Source: Anaeromyxobacter soli | Lineage (GTDB): Bacteria > Myxococcota > Myxococcia > Myxococcales > Anaeromyxobacteraceae | DNA length: 64,000 bases | Reading direction: 5' to 3' | Assembly: GCF_022808855.1 (NCBI RefSeq) | Contig: NZ_JAKZLF010000020.1 | Location: 29,241 to 93,240 of the forward strand | Shown here: positions 47,515-56,182 of the stretch, one piece after another | Numbering within the stretch: position 1 is the stretch's first letter | Layout: every line of letters starts with the position of its first letter | Notes under the pieces: generated by a model | Seen by the model: only the letters and a program-made list of their open reading frames with translations | The model's database searches: none | What the model was told of the DNA's origin: nothing | Program-made: the position numbers and the translations under genes

Positions 47515-48201
47515 GTGAACGACGAACGGCTGGAGCGGTACGCGCGGCAGCTCCTCGTGCCGGGGTTCGGCGAGGCGGCGCAGGAGCGGCTCGGGCGCGC
47601 CCGGGTGCGGGTCGTCGGGGCGGACGCGGTCGCGTCCGCCGGCCTCGTCTACCTCGTGCAGGCTGGGGTGGGGCGGCTCTGGATCGAGGACGCCGAGGAC
47701 GTCTCGCCGAGCGACGCCAGCGGCTGGCTCTTCGCCCCATCCGCCGTCGGCTCGCCGCGCGTCGAGGCGGCGCGCGCCGTGCTCGCCCCGCTCTCGCGCT
47801 TCGTCTCGATAGAGCCCTATCCGAAAGGCGGCGTGCCGACCGCGACGCTCGTCTTCGCGTCTTCCGGGCCGCAGGCGCTCGCCTCCGCGGAGGCCGCGCG
47901 GCGCGCGGGGATCCCCCACGTGGTCGTCGAGCCTGACGCGGAGGGCGGGGCGCTCGTGGTCGTGCCGCCGGGCGCGCCCTGCTACGCCTGCGCCCGCTCG
48001 ACCGCCGGCGCGGGCCGTCCCGCGCAGCCCGGCATCGCCGCGCTCTCTGCGCTGGGCGCGGCGGAGCTCGTCCTCATGATCGCGAACCCGGAATCCACCC
48101 CCGGGCGACGCATCGATCTCGTCCGCGGCGTCGCGACGGCGCGACCGACGAGCCGGCTCCCGGGGTGCGCGTGCGGCGGCCCCGGCGCGGGCGCGACGTA
48201 G
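47515..48201 (+). CDS. Degenerate E1-like (ThiF-fold) protein, probably inactive
   Basis: 228 residues. The opening E-R-L-E-R-Y-A-R-Q-L-L-V-P-G-F-G is the classic MoeB/ThiF N-terminus and the Rossmann core is recognisable (V-R-V-V-G-A-D-A-V-A-S-A-G-L-V). The second and third glycines of GxGxxG, the N-L-x-R-Q arginine and the D-x-S-D-N loop are all replaced. Two zinc-type cysteine pairs remain (C-Y-A-C and C-A-C). It resembles the non-catalytic partner of a heterodimeric E1 rather than an enzyme. It follows the TusA-like gene by 40 bases. Confidence 0.75.
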   Translation: MNDERLERYARQLLVPGFGEAAQERLGRARVRVVGADAVASAGLVYLVQAGVGRLWIEDAEDVSPSDASGWLFAPSAVGSPRVEAARAVLAPLSRFVSIEPYPKGGVPTATLVFASSGPQALASAEAARRAGIPHVVVEPDAEGGALVVVPPGAPCYACARSTAGAGRPAQPGIAALSALGAAELVLMIANPESTPGRRIDLVRGVATARPTSRLPGCACGGPGAGAT

Positions 48202-48459
48202 CGACGTGTCGCTGCCGCTCGGGTGATCCCTCCTGCGGCGCTCGCCGGCTGCTTGCGGCGGGGCTGCGGCGGGCCGCCTCGCCTGCGCTGCTCGTCTGCC
48301 AGAGGGAGGAGAAAGGCCTACCGCGGCGCCGATTTCTCGGCCCGTGTACCCCTGCGCGTCGTCGAGAATTGACCCTCCGGCAACGCCCATCCGGGGGGCG
48401 CATTGCACAACGAGCCGGATACACTGAAGAAAGCCAATAGGTGGGGAGGGAATACCCGT
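48202..48459. other. Intergenic stretch with no gene seen
   Basis: With the promoter region that follows, this forms the longest gap in the window (48202-48564, 363 bases). I find no convincing reading frame, RNA fold or repeat here. An AT-richer patch from about 48365 to 48460 includes TTGACC and TACACT, but at wrong spacing for a promoter. Confidence 0.5.
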
Positions 48460-48489
48460 TTGGCGGGACAGGATCCGACAGGGTATACT
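48460..48489 (+). promoter_or_regulatory. Promoter candidate for the APS-kinase-like gene
   Basis: TTGGCG, an 18-base spacer and TATACT. The leader to the ATG at 48565 would be about 70 bases and ends in CTGGAGG. Confidence 0.6.
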
Positions 48490-48564
48490 TTCGAGATCGC
48501 GCTCGAACGGATCGGCCCCCGGCGACCGGGCGACGGCCGACCGAGCTGAGACGCTGGAGGATCC

Positions 48565-49266
48565 ATGGACACGCACACCACCGGCTTCGTCATCTGGCTG
48601 ACGGGGATGAACCGCGCCGGCAAGAGCACGCTCGCCGCGCACCTCGCCAAGCGGCTCGTGGCTTCGGGGCGCGCGGTGGAGCTGCTCGACGAGCACGGCG
48701 ACGCCGCAGTGCTGCTCGAGGGCCTCGGCGCCAGCAAGGAGGACCACGCGCGCGCGGTCGCGCGCCTCGGGCTCGTCGCGAAGGCGGTGGCCCGCTCCGG
48801 TGGGATCGCCGTCTGCGCGGCGCTCTCGCCTTACCGCGACGCGCGCGACGCCCTGCGCAAGGAGGCGCGCCGGTTCCTCGAGGTGTTCGTCGACTGCTCG
48901 ATGGAGAAGCTCCAGCAGCGCGATCCGCAGGGGATCTATCGCCGCGCGCTCGCCGGCGAGCTGAAGCAGGTCCCCGGCGTCGACGTTCCTTACGAGCCGC
49001 CCACCCACGCGGACGTGACGGTCCACACCGACCAGCTCTCCGTCGAGGAGGCCGGGACGCGCGTGTTCCAGGCCCTCGTGGATCAGCGGCTCGTGGGGCC
49101 GGCCGAGTTCGGACGGATCACGGGCGGGCTCCGGCCGCGCCGGGGCAAGCCGGACCGCGCCGTTCGCGGCGGCGCCCGGCGGAAGCTCGTCGCGAAGGCG
49201 GCGGCGAGGCAGGCGCCGAAGAAGGTCGCCGGCAGGGCCACGAAGACCGCCAAGCGCCGCCGCTGA
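48565..49266 (+). CDS. APS-kinase-like P-loop protein with basic C-terminal tail
   Basis: 233 residues. Residues 1-175 align by eye with adenylylsulfate kinase: the P-loop is T-G-M-N-R-A-G-K-S-T, and G-L-G-A-S-K-E-D, A-A-L-S-P-Y-R-D-A-R-D, R-D-P-Q-G-I-Y and V-P-Y-E-P-P follow in the right order. The D-G-D motif is changed to D-E-H-G-D and the R-x2-N that holds APS is absent, so the substrate may differ. The last 45 residues are Lys/Arg/Ala-rich like a histone H1 tail and could bind nucleic acid. No ATP sulfurylase gene is near. Confidence 0.8.
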   Translation: MDTHTTGFVIWLTGMNRAGKSTLAAHLAKRLVASGRAVELLDEHGDAAVLLEGLGASKEDHARAVARLGLVAKAVARSGGIAVCAALSPYRDARDALRKEARRFLEVFVDCSMEKLQQRDPQGIYRRALAGELKQVPGVDVPYEPPTHADVTVHTDQLSVEEAGTRVFQALVDQRLVGPAEFGRITGGLRPRRGKPDRAVRGGARRKLVAKAAARQAPKKVAGRATKTAKRRR

Positions 49267-49422
49267 GCGGCTGCGAGCCGCGCGCCTGCGGCGTCACGGG
49301 CGGCACGTACGCCTTCGCCGCGGCTCCCGGGCCTCGGCGACGGCATGACGCGTCTCGCGACCCCCCGGATCCGGTCGCGGAGCTTTGCGCGCGCGGACGC
49401 GAGCGAGTAAAAGTCCCGCGCC

Positions 49423-50277
49423 ATGTCGCCGAACGTTCTCGAAGATCTCCGCCGCGACTCCGCGCAGAAGCTCGCTCGGCTGAAGGAGGCGCTGCGCGGC
49501 TGCGCCAGCGTCCTCGTGGCCTTCTCCGGCGGCGTCGACTCCACCTTCGTCGTCGCCGTCGCGCGAGAGGTGCTCGGCGATCGCGCCGTGGCGCTGACCG
49601 CGCACTCCCCGTCGGTTCCCCAGGCAGAGCGCGAGGAGGCGCGCGCGCTCGCCGCCCGGCTCGGCGTCCGCCACCTGGAGCGAGACAGCCACGAGCAGGA
49701 GGACCCGGGCTACCTCTCGAACCCGGTCGATCGCTGCTACTACTGCAAGCGCGAGCTCTTCCGGATCTGCGAGGAGACGGCCCGGGTCGAGGGGCTCGCC
49801 GTCGTGCTCGACGGCTTCAACGCCGACGATCTGGGCGATCACCGGCCGGGGCACCGCGCCGCCGAGGAGCGGCGCGTCCGCTCGCCGCTCGCGGAGGCGG
49901 GCCTCACGAAGGACGAGGTGCGCGCCTGGAGCGAGGCCTACGGGCTCCCGACCTGGGCGAAGCCGCAGATGGCGTGCCTCGCCTCGCGCATCCCCTACGG
50001 AACGCCGGTCACCCCCGAGCGGCTCGGGCAGGTGGAGCGAGCCGAGGCTGGGCTCCGCGCCCTGGGGTTCCGCGACCTGCGCGTCCGCCATCACGGCGAC
50101 ATCGGGCGGGTGGAGCTCGCCGAGGGCGAGCTCGCCCGCGGGTTCGAGCGTCGCGCCGAGATCGCCCTGGCCGTCAAGGCAGCGGGGTTCAAGCTGGCCG
50201 TGCTCGATCTGGAGCCCTTCCGGTCGGGCCGCATGAACGCGCTCGCCGGTGTCGCGCTGCCCGTCGTGGCGGGGTAG
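49423..50277 (+). CDS. larE: ATP-dependent sacrificial sulfur transferase LarE
   Basis: 284 residues. The PP-loop is F-S-G-G-V-D-S. Cys185 in Q-M-A-C-L-A-S-R-I-P-Y-G sits at the position of the sacrificial Cys of Lactiplantibacillus LarE. A C-Y-Y-C pair at 105/108 gives three cysteines, as in the Fe-S-binding LarE type described from Thermotoga. LarE sulfurises the pyridinium precursor of the nickel-pincer nucleotide used by lactate racemase and relatives. larB, larC and larA are not in the window. TAAAAG ends nine bases before the ATG. Confidence 0.88.
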   Translation: MSPNVLEDLRRDSAQKLARLKEALRGCASVLVAFSGGVDSTFVVAVAREVLGDRAVALTAHSPSVPQAEREEARALAARLGVRHLERDSHEQEDPGYLSNPVDRCYYCKRELFRICEETARVEGLAVVLDGFNADDLGDHRPGHRAAEERRVRSPLAEAGLTKDEVRAWSEAYGLPTWAKPQMACLASRIPYGTPVTPERLGQVERAEAGLRALGFRDLRVRHHGDIGRVELAEGELARGFERRAEIALAVKAAGFKLAVLDLEPFRSGRMNALAGVALPVVAG

Positions 50278-50342
50278 GGCGGTCGGCCCCGGGGCCCTCG
50301 TCGGAGGCGCCCCTGTCAAGAAAACTGTCGAACGTGCGCTTT

Positions 50343-50409
50343 CTTGCGAGGCGGCTATCGAGTGGTAGCGTGTAGGCAAACGTAAGCCGTTGTCGCAAGG
50401 AGCCTACAC
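50343..50409. promoter_or_regulatory. Nested inverted repeats before the ribbon-helix-helix gene
   Basis: CTTGCGA (50343-50349) is matched by TCGCAAG (50393-50399). GTGTAGGC (50370-50377) is matched by GCCTACAC (50402-50409), which abuts the ATG. The first pair covers the -35 box and the ribosome site; the second covers the start region. Both are perfect. Confidence 0.6.
50344..50371 (+). promoter_or_regulatory. Promoter candidate of the ribbon-helix-helix gene
   Basis: TTGCGA, 16 bases and TAGCGT. It is interleaved with two nested inverted repeats reaching to the start codon. Confidence 0.5.
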
Positions 50410-50631
50410 ATGCCTACGCCCGCCGAGCTGACCGACGTCGTTGCCGCCCAGGACCCGAGCGCGTCTGCGCGCCTCGAGCCGATGCTGGTCCGGCTTCCCC
50501 CCCAGTTCGCCGCCGAGCTCCGCAACCTCGCCCGCCGCACGCGGGTCCGTCAGTCCGACTACCTGCGCGAGGCCGTGGCCGACCTCCTCGCCAAGTACGG
50601 CCAGCTCCCGCCCGAGCAGGGGGCGATGTGA
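50410..50631 (+). CDS. Ribbon-helix-helix (CopG/Arc-type) DNA-binding protein
   Basis: 73 residues with AAGGAG seven bases before the ATG. The strand L-E-P-M-L-V-R-L-P-P, then helix F-A-A-E-L-R-N-L-A-R-R-T and turn-helix V-R-Q-S-D-Y-L-R-E-A-V-A-D-L-L form a clear ribbon-helix-helix domain, which binds DNA as a dimer. A 20-residue acidic N-terminal extension precedes it. Inverted repeats surround its own promoter, so autoregulation is likely. It overlaps the next small frame by four bases in antitoxin-like fashion, though no toxin is recognisable. Confidence 0.85.
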   Translation: MPTPAELTDVVAAQDPSASARLEPMLVRLPPQFAAELRNLARRTRVRQSDYLREAVADLLAKYGQLPPEQGAM

Positions 50632-50810
50632 CGGCCGAGACGTCCGGCCGCAAGGACGGACGCTCGACCCCGCCCGAGCCGCCGCGCCTCCCGGGCGGCC
50701 GGGTGCGCGTCGCGACCGGGGCCCGGGCGCCGGTGTTCGGCGTCTTCATGGAGCTCTACCGGGCGGCGCGGGCAGCGAACCGTCCGGATAGACGACCGCG
50801 GCAAGCGTGA
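50628..50810 (+). CDS. Possible 60-residue basic protein overlapping the 3' end of truA
   Basis: A GTG frame overlaps the stop of the ribbon-helix-helix gene (GTGA). It encodes an Arg/Pro-rich, probably disordered peptide whose only structured-looking part is V-F-G-V-F-M-E-L-Y-R-A-A-R-A-A. Its last 65 bases lie over the end of the convergent truA, which argues against it. Translational coupling is the main support. Confidence 0.35.
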   Translation: MTAETSGRKDGRSTPPEPPRLPGGRVRVATGARAPVFGVFMELYRAARAANRPDRRPRQA

Positions 50811-51546
50811 GCCCCCAGCCGGGCGCGCGCACGCCGCGGTACCGCCCGCGCGCGAGCAGGAGGTCGCGGACGAGGGTCGGCGGCGCGAGCCCGAGCCCCA
50901 CCGCCACGGCGGTGCCGGCGAGGTTGCGGATCATCGCGCGCAAGAAGCCGTGTCCCTCGAAGACGAGGGCGTGGAGCGGCGCCCAGCTCGCGGTGACCAC
51001 GTCGGCCCGGGTGACGGTGCGCACCGTGCCCCGCTGCTCTCCCGGGCGGGCGAAGCCGGTGAAGTCGTGCGTCCCCACGGCGTGCGAGAGCGCGCTCCGC
51101 ATCGCCTCGGCGTCGAGCCGCGCCTCGGTGAGCGCCGGGAACGCCCGCGGGTCCGGGAGCGCCCACGCGTACCCGGCGAGCGGGCCGGGCGGCGGCGCGC
51201 CGACGAGGTAGACGTAGCGGCGGCCGCGGGCGGTGTTCCGCGCGTGGAAGGACGGCCCGACCCGCAGCGCCTCGCGCACCAGGATCCCCTCTGGCAGGGC
51301 GGCGTTCAGCGCGCGACGTAGCGCCTCGGGATCGAGCGCCGCGCGCGCCGAGAAGCTCACGACCTGGTCGAGCGCGTGCACCCCGGCGTCCGTGCGCGCC
51401 GCCACGGCGAGCGTCGCCCTGACGCCCGCGGCGAGGAGCGCCCCCTCGAGCGCGTCCTGCACCGTGGGCAGCCCCGGCTGCCGCTGAAACCCGCGGAAAC
51501 GCCCGCCTTCGTAGGCGACGCGCAGAGCGTAGAAGCGCCTTTCCAC
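50746..51546 (-). CDS. truA: tRNA pseudouridine synthase A
   Basis: 266 residues, GTG start. The catalytic Asp lies in A-A-R-T-D-A-G-V-H-A; Y-E-G-G-R-F-R-G-F-Q-R-Q and the A-R-N-T-A-R-G-R-R-Y-V-Y segment are family motifs, as is F-L-R-A-M-I-R-N-L-A-G-T. It isomerises uridines 38-40 of many tRNA anticodon arms, including tRNA-Leu. The gene is divergent from the GYF/AgmX gene, with about 90 bases between starts. Confidence 0.96.
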   Translation of the reverse strand: MERRFYALRVAYEGGRFRGFQRQPGLPTVQDALEGALLAAGVRATLAVAARTDAGVHALDQVVSFSARAALDPEALRRALNAALPEGILVREALRVGPSFHARNTARGRRYVYLVGAPPPGPLAGYAWALPDPRAFPALTEARLDAEAMRSALSHAVGTHDFTGFARPGEQRGTVRTVTRADVVTASWAPLHALVFEGHGFLRAMIRNLAGTAVAVGLGLAPPTLVRDLLLARGRYRGVRAPGWGLTLAAVVYPDGSLPAPPGRAP

Positions 51547-51634
51547 CTCGTGCTAAGTTCACCACGCCCGCCGCGCCTGCGTCACCTCCGGCGTGCGCTC
51601 CCCACCCACCTCCTCATCCGAGTCCCGCACCCCG

Positions 51635-52549
51635 ATGGCGCCCGGCACAGACGAGACGCTCCTCCTCGACGACCCCCGCCTGCAGGGCGGCGAGTGGCTG
51701 TTCCGCAAGGGCGGCCAGGTGTTCGGCCCGGTCGATTCGCGCGGCCTCGCCGCGATGCTCTACCGCGGCGAGCTCGACGCCCTGACCTCGGTGTCCGCGG
51801 GCGACGGCAGCTGGCGTCCCGTCGGCGAGGTCCCCCTCTTCATCCTGCACGCCAAGCGGGCGGCGGCGGCGCAGCGGGTGGAGCGCGAGGTCACCGGAGC
51901 GCGCCAGCTCGCGGCGCGCCGCGGGCGCCGGCGCGCGCTCGGCTGGGCCCTCGCGCTCGCGCTCCTCGTGGGCGGCGCGGCGGTCGTCGGGTTCCTGCTC
52001 GCCCGGCGCCCGGCGGAGACGAGCGCGCTGCTCGAGGACTTCGGCGCCGGGATCTCCATCGCCTCGGCGGCGCGGGTGGGCGTCGAGCACCGCGCGCCGG
52101 AGGCGGACGACATGGTCGAGGTGCCCATGGACGCGCCGGCGCCCGGGGCGAGCGGCGGCCGCGCGCGCCCGCCCGCGGCCTCGCCGGAGAAGAGCGGCGG
52201 CCTCGCGGCGTCCTCGCGCCGCGCGGCAGGCGGCGCGATCGACGGCGGCGAGCTCGTCTCGGCGCAGTTCGACGAGCGCAAGATCCAGGCGGTCGTCTCG
52301 CGCGAGCAGCGCACGCTCGTGCCGTGCTTCCGCGACGAGGCGACGCGCTCGCCCGACTTCCACGGCGACGTGCCCATCGAGTTCGCGATCGGCAACGACG
52401 GCCGCGTGGCGGCGCTCTGGATCGACGAGCCGCGCTTCCGCGCCGGCGCGCTCAAGGACTGCCTCGTGAAGGCGCTCGGCGGCTGGCACTTCGAGACGTT
52501 CCCGGGGCAGCGGCCGACGGTCTCACTCGCGTTCCGGATCGGGCGATGA
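51635..52549 (+). CDS. GYF-like/AgmX-PglI domain membrane protein
   Basis: 304 residues from the ATG at 51635; a GTG at 51593 would add 14. Residues 15-70 form a GYF_2-like domain (E-W-L-F-R-K-G-G-Q-V-F-G-P-V-D...W-R-P-V). A membrane helix lies near 105-125, then a low-complexity spacer. The C-terminal 95 residues (F-D-E-R-K-I-Q-A-V-V...C-F...F-A-I-G-N-D-G-R-V) match the AgmX/PglI C-terminal domain of myxobacterial motility-related proteins, which recalls the TonB C-terminal fold. Two Cys may form a disulfide. It may link cytoplasm and envelope. Confidence 0.72.
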   Translation: MAPGTDETLLLDDPRLQGGEWLFRKGGQVFGPVDSRGLAAMLYRGELDALTSVSAGDGSWRPVGEVPLFILHAKRAAAAQRVEREVTGARQLAARRGRRRALGWALALALLVGGAAVVGFLLARRPAETSALLEDFGAGISIASAARVGVEHRAPEADDMVEVPMDAPAPGASGGRARPPAASPEKSGGLAASSRRAAGGAIDGGELVSAQFDERKIQAVVSREQRTLVPCFRDEATRSPDFHGDVPIEFAIGNDGRVAALWIDEPRFRAGALKDCLVKALGGWHFETFPGQRPTVSLAFRIGR

Positions 52550-53163
52550 CGGCCACCGCCGAGAAGCTCGCCTCCCGCGCGGAGGACCTGCCGGAAGGCT
52601 CCTTCCGCCGCGAGGTCCTGGAGGGCGCGCGGCGCTTCAAGACCGCGTGGGTCGGGCTCGCCCGGCTGCTCGTGGAGGTGAAGCGCAAGGAGCGCTGGCG
52701 CGAGTGGGGTTACCCGAGCTTCGAGCGGTACTGCTCGAAGGAGCTGTTCATCCGGAGCGCGACGGCCGAGAAGCTCACCGCGAGCTACGGGTTCCTCGAG
52801 CGGCACGAGCCCGAGCTCGCGAAGCAGCGGGGCGACGGGCGCGCTCCGCCCTTCGAGGTGATCGAGGTGCTGTCCCGCGCCGAGGCCGCGGGGCGGCTGT
52901 CGGACTCCGGCTGGCGCGAGCTCCGCGACGAGGTGCTCGTGGAGCGCCCCCCGACGCCCGCGACCATGAACCGCAAGCTCGCGGAGCGGTTCGGTCCGCC
53001 CGCCCCGCCGGCGCCCGCTCCCAAGGAGGATCGGCTCGATCGGCTCGCGGCGCAGGCGCGCCGCCTCGCGGAGGCCTGTCGCGAGGAGGCGGCCGTGCCC
53101 CGGCCGGTCGCGGAGCGCGCAAGCGCCCTCGCAGGGGAGATCGAATCGCTGCTCCGCCGCTGA
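52546..53163 (+). CDS. Conserved-looking cytoplasmic protein of unknown function
   Basis: 205 residues, ATG overlapping the previous stop. The sequence is helical and charged. R-R-F-K-T-A-W-V-G-L-A-R-L-L-V-E-V-K-R and E-R-W-R-E-W-G-Y-P-S-F-E-R-Y-C-S-K-E-L recall the DNA-associated DUF3102-like or plasmid-partition-like helices, but I cannot assign a family. A Pro-rich spacer divides it near residue 150. It is coupled to the GYF/AgmX gene and ends about 120 bases before clpX. Confidence 0.65.
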   Translation: MTATAEKLASRAEDLPEGSFRREVLEGARRFKTAWVGLARLLVEVKRKERWREWGYPSFERYCSKELFIRSATAEKLTASYGFLERHEPELAKQRGDGRAPPFEVIEVLSRAEAAGRLSDSGWRELRDEVLVERPPTPATMNRKLAERFGPPAPPAPAPKEDRLDRLAAQARRLAEACREEAAVPRPVAERASALAGEIESLLRR

Positions 53164-53283
53164 TCCGTGACGCCCCGAAGGAGTTGGTGGGGCGGTGCGG
53201 GACGCACCTGGCTATATTCGAACCGTGCCCCAAATTCCGGGGGTCGGGGGCTTGGTGGTAACATCGTGGAACCGAGGGATCGC

Positions 53284-54564
<1,281 letters not shown>

Positions 54565-54592
54565 GGCGGTCTTCCGTCCTGGATGCACCCTC

Positions 54593-54630
54593 GACGCCCT
54601 GGCCGCCTCGGCCGGGGCGTCCGTGTCTTC
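54593..54630 (+). terminator. Terminator-like hairpin after clpX
   Basis: GACGCCCTGGCCG pairs with CGGCCGGGGCGTC (13 bp, one G-T) with loop CCT, followed by CGTGTCTTC. It is strong in stem, weak in T-run. Confidence 0.6.
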
Positions 54631-54827
54631 GGGGCTGCGTAGCGGCCGGCAGGAGGGTGGGCGGGGTGACGGCGCCGCACAGTGTGCCGCGATGCGCCGC
54701 GCGCGAGGTGCCAAGCGTCCGGGAAAACCGTGGAATTTACGCGGCATCCCGATTGCTAGGTCATCCGGGTGAGGAGCCCGCCGGGGACCCTGGCCATTCC
54801 GGCGCCCGACCTCCGAGGAGAACCGTC

Positions 54828-56090
54828 ATGCTCCGCCACACGCTCATCGCCGCGCTGATCGCGACCTCGCTCGCGCCGCTCTCGACGCACGCGCAGGACG
54901 GCGGCTGGGACGACGACTCCGGGGATCGGTGGGCCGACGAGCGCTCGCCCGACTACGACGTCTCGGTGGACGTGGGCGTCTCCGGCGGCGTCACCTTCGA
55001 CACGTTCTACGATCCGCTGGGCCAGTACGGCGAGTGGGTTTCCGCCGGCGCCTACGGGCGCGTGTGGCGGCCGCACGTGGCCGGCGGATGGCGCCCGTAC
55101 TACTACGGCCGGTGGGAGTGGACGAACGAGGGCTGGTTCTGGGTGTCGGACGAGCCGTGGGGCTGGGCCGCCTATCACTACGGGCGCTGGGCCTACGACG
55201 GCTTCTACGGCTGGGTCTGGGTGCCGGGGTACCAGTGGGCGCCGGCGTGGGTGTCCTGGCGGTTCTCCGGCGACGTCGTCGGCTGGGCGCCGCTCGCTCC
55301 AGGACTGTCCGTGTACGTGACCTCCTATCCGTTCTACGACACCTGGTGGACGTTCGTGCCGAGCGTCCGCTTCGTCTCCGTGCCCGTCTACAGCGTCGCC
55401 TACGCGCCCCGCTACACGCGCCACTACTTCGACCGCACCGCCCCCGCGCCGGCGCGGCCGGCTCCGCGCCCGGTCCCGGGCGGCGCCCGTCCGTCTCCTG
55501 CTCCGGCGTGGGGCGGCCCCGCGCCTCGCGCCATCGAGGCCCGCCTCGGCCGGCCTCTCCGTCCGTCGCGCGTGATCGCCGCGCCGTCGCCGGCCGCCGC
55601 GCGAGCAGGCTCCGGGGAGATCTCGGTCTATCGGCCCGACGCTCGGCCGGCGCCGGGGCGCGGCGGCTTCGGCCGTCCCGAGGGGCGCGGCCCGGCGGCG
55701 GCGCCCGGCCGGAGCGGCGAGCGTGGCAACGCGTTCGTGCCGCCGGGGCGCCAGGGCGCGCCGGAAGCAGCGCCCGGTCCGCGCGGCTGGACCCGGCCCG
55801 AGCGCGCGGAGCGAGGCGGCGGTCCTCCGGCGTACGCCCCCGAGCAGCGCTCGGAGCGAGGCGGCCCTCCGGCGTACGCCCCCGAGCAGCGCTCGGAGCG
55901 GGGCGGTCCTCCGGCGTACGCCCCCGAGCAGCGGGGCGGCTCCCCCGCGCCGGCGCGTGCGCCCGCGGGTGGGTCGAGCGGCGGCTGGCGCGGCGATCGC
56001 GGCGGGAGCAGCGGCGGCGGAGCGCCGGCGCGCCAGGCGCCGCAGCACGGCGGCGGGAGCCGGCCGGCCCCGGCCCCGCGCCGCGACTGA
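54828..56090 (+). CDS. Secreted DUF6600-type protein with aromatic-rich domain and C-terminal repeats
   Basis: 420 residues; GAGGAG precedes the ATG and a 22-residue signal peptide follows. Residues about 50-190 are rich in Trp, Tyr and Gly with repeating W-x-P and Y-G-R-W patterns (Y-Y-Y-G-R-W-E-W, Y-H-Y-G-R-W-A-Y), the DUF6600 layout. The remaining half is low-complexity Pro/Ala/Gly/Arg and includes three copies of a 14-residue unit (S-E-R-G-G-P-P-A-Y-A-P-E-Q-R). It is exported, perhaps surface-exposed or bound to the wall; the function is unknown. Confidence 0.78.
   Translation: MLRHTLIAALIATSLAPLSTHAQDGGWDDDSGDRWADERSPDYDVSVDVGVSGGVTFDTFYDPLGQYGEWVSAGAYGRVWRPHVAGGWRPYYYGRWEWTNEGWFWVSDEPWGWAAYHYGRWAYDGFYGWVWVPGYQWAPAWVSWRFSGDVVGWAPLAPGLSVYVTSYPFYDTWWTFVPSVRFVSVPVYSVAYAPRYTRHYFDRTAPAPARPAPRPVPGGARPSPAPAWGGPAPRAIEARLGRPLRPSRVIAAPSPAAARAGSGEISVYRPDARPAPGRGGFGRPEGRGPAAAPGRSGERGNAFVPPGRQGAPEAAPGPRGWTRPERAERGGGPPAYAPEQRSERGGPPAYAPEQRSERGGPPAYAPEQRGGSPAPARAPAGGSSGGWRGDRGGSSGGGAPARQAPQHGGGSRPAPAPRRD
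55806..55937 (+). repeat. In-frame tandem repeat (42-45 bp unit, three copies)
   Basis: Three near-identical units beginning GAGCGAGGCGG or GAGCGGGGCGG and containing CCTCCGGCGTACGCCCCCGA encode S-E-R-G-G-P-P-A-Y-A-P-E-Q-R in the DUF6600 protein. The first unit is one codon longer. Confidence 0.9.
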
Positions 56091-56103
56091 GCGGACCCGC
56101 CTC

Positions 56104-56147
56104 GCTCGCGCGCGGCCTCCGGTGATCCGGGGGCCGCGCGAGCTTCA
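56104..56147. terminator. Long GC-rich hairpin between convergent genes
   Basis: A stem of about 17 bp (GCTCGCGCG... / ...CGCGCGAGC, with a 2-base bulge and one mismatch) closes on the loop TGAT. It lies between the ends of the DUF6600 and Hsp70 genes and could stop transcription from both sides, though no long T-run follows. Confidence 0.55.
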
Positions 56148-56182
56148 GGAGGCTAGGGAGGCGCGACCGGATCGTCCGGCGC

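Noticed and set aside
48202..48564. Small protein or RNA gene in the longest gap
   Set aside because: Only the promoter near 48460-48489 is supported. Short frames there lack ribosome sites and no stable fold stands out.
50628..50810. Toxin partner of the ribbon-helix-helix protein
   Set aside because: The 60-residue frame has no RelE, MazF, PIN or other toxin motif and overlaps truA, so a toxin-antitoxin claim is not supported.
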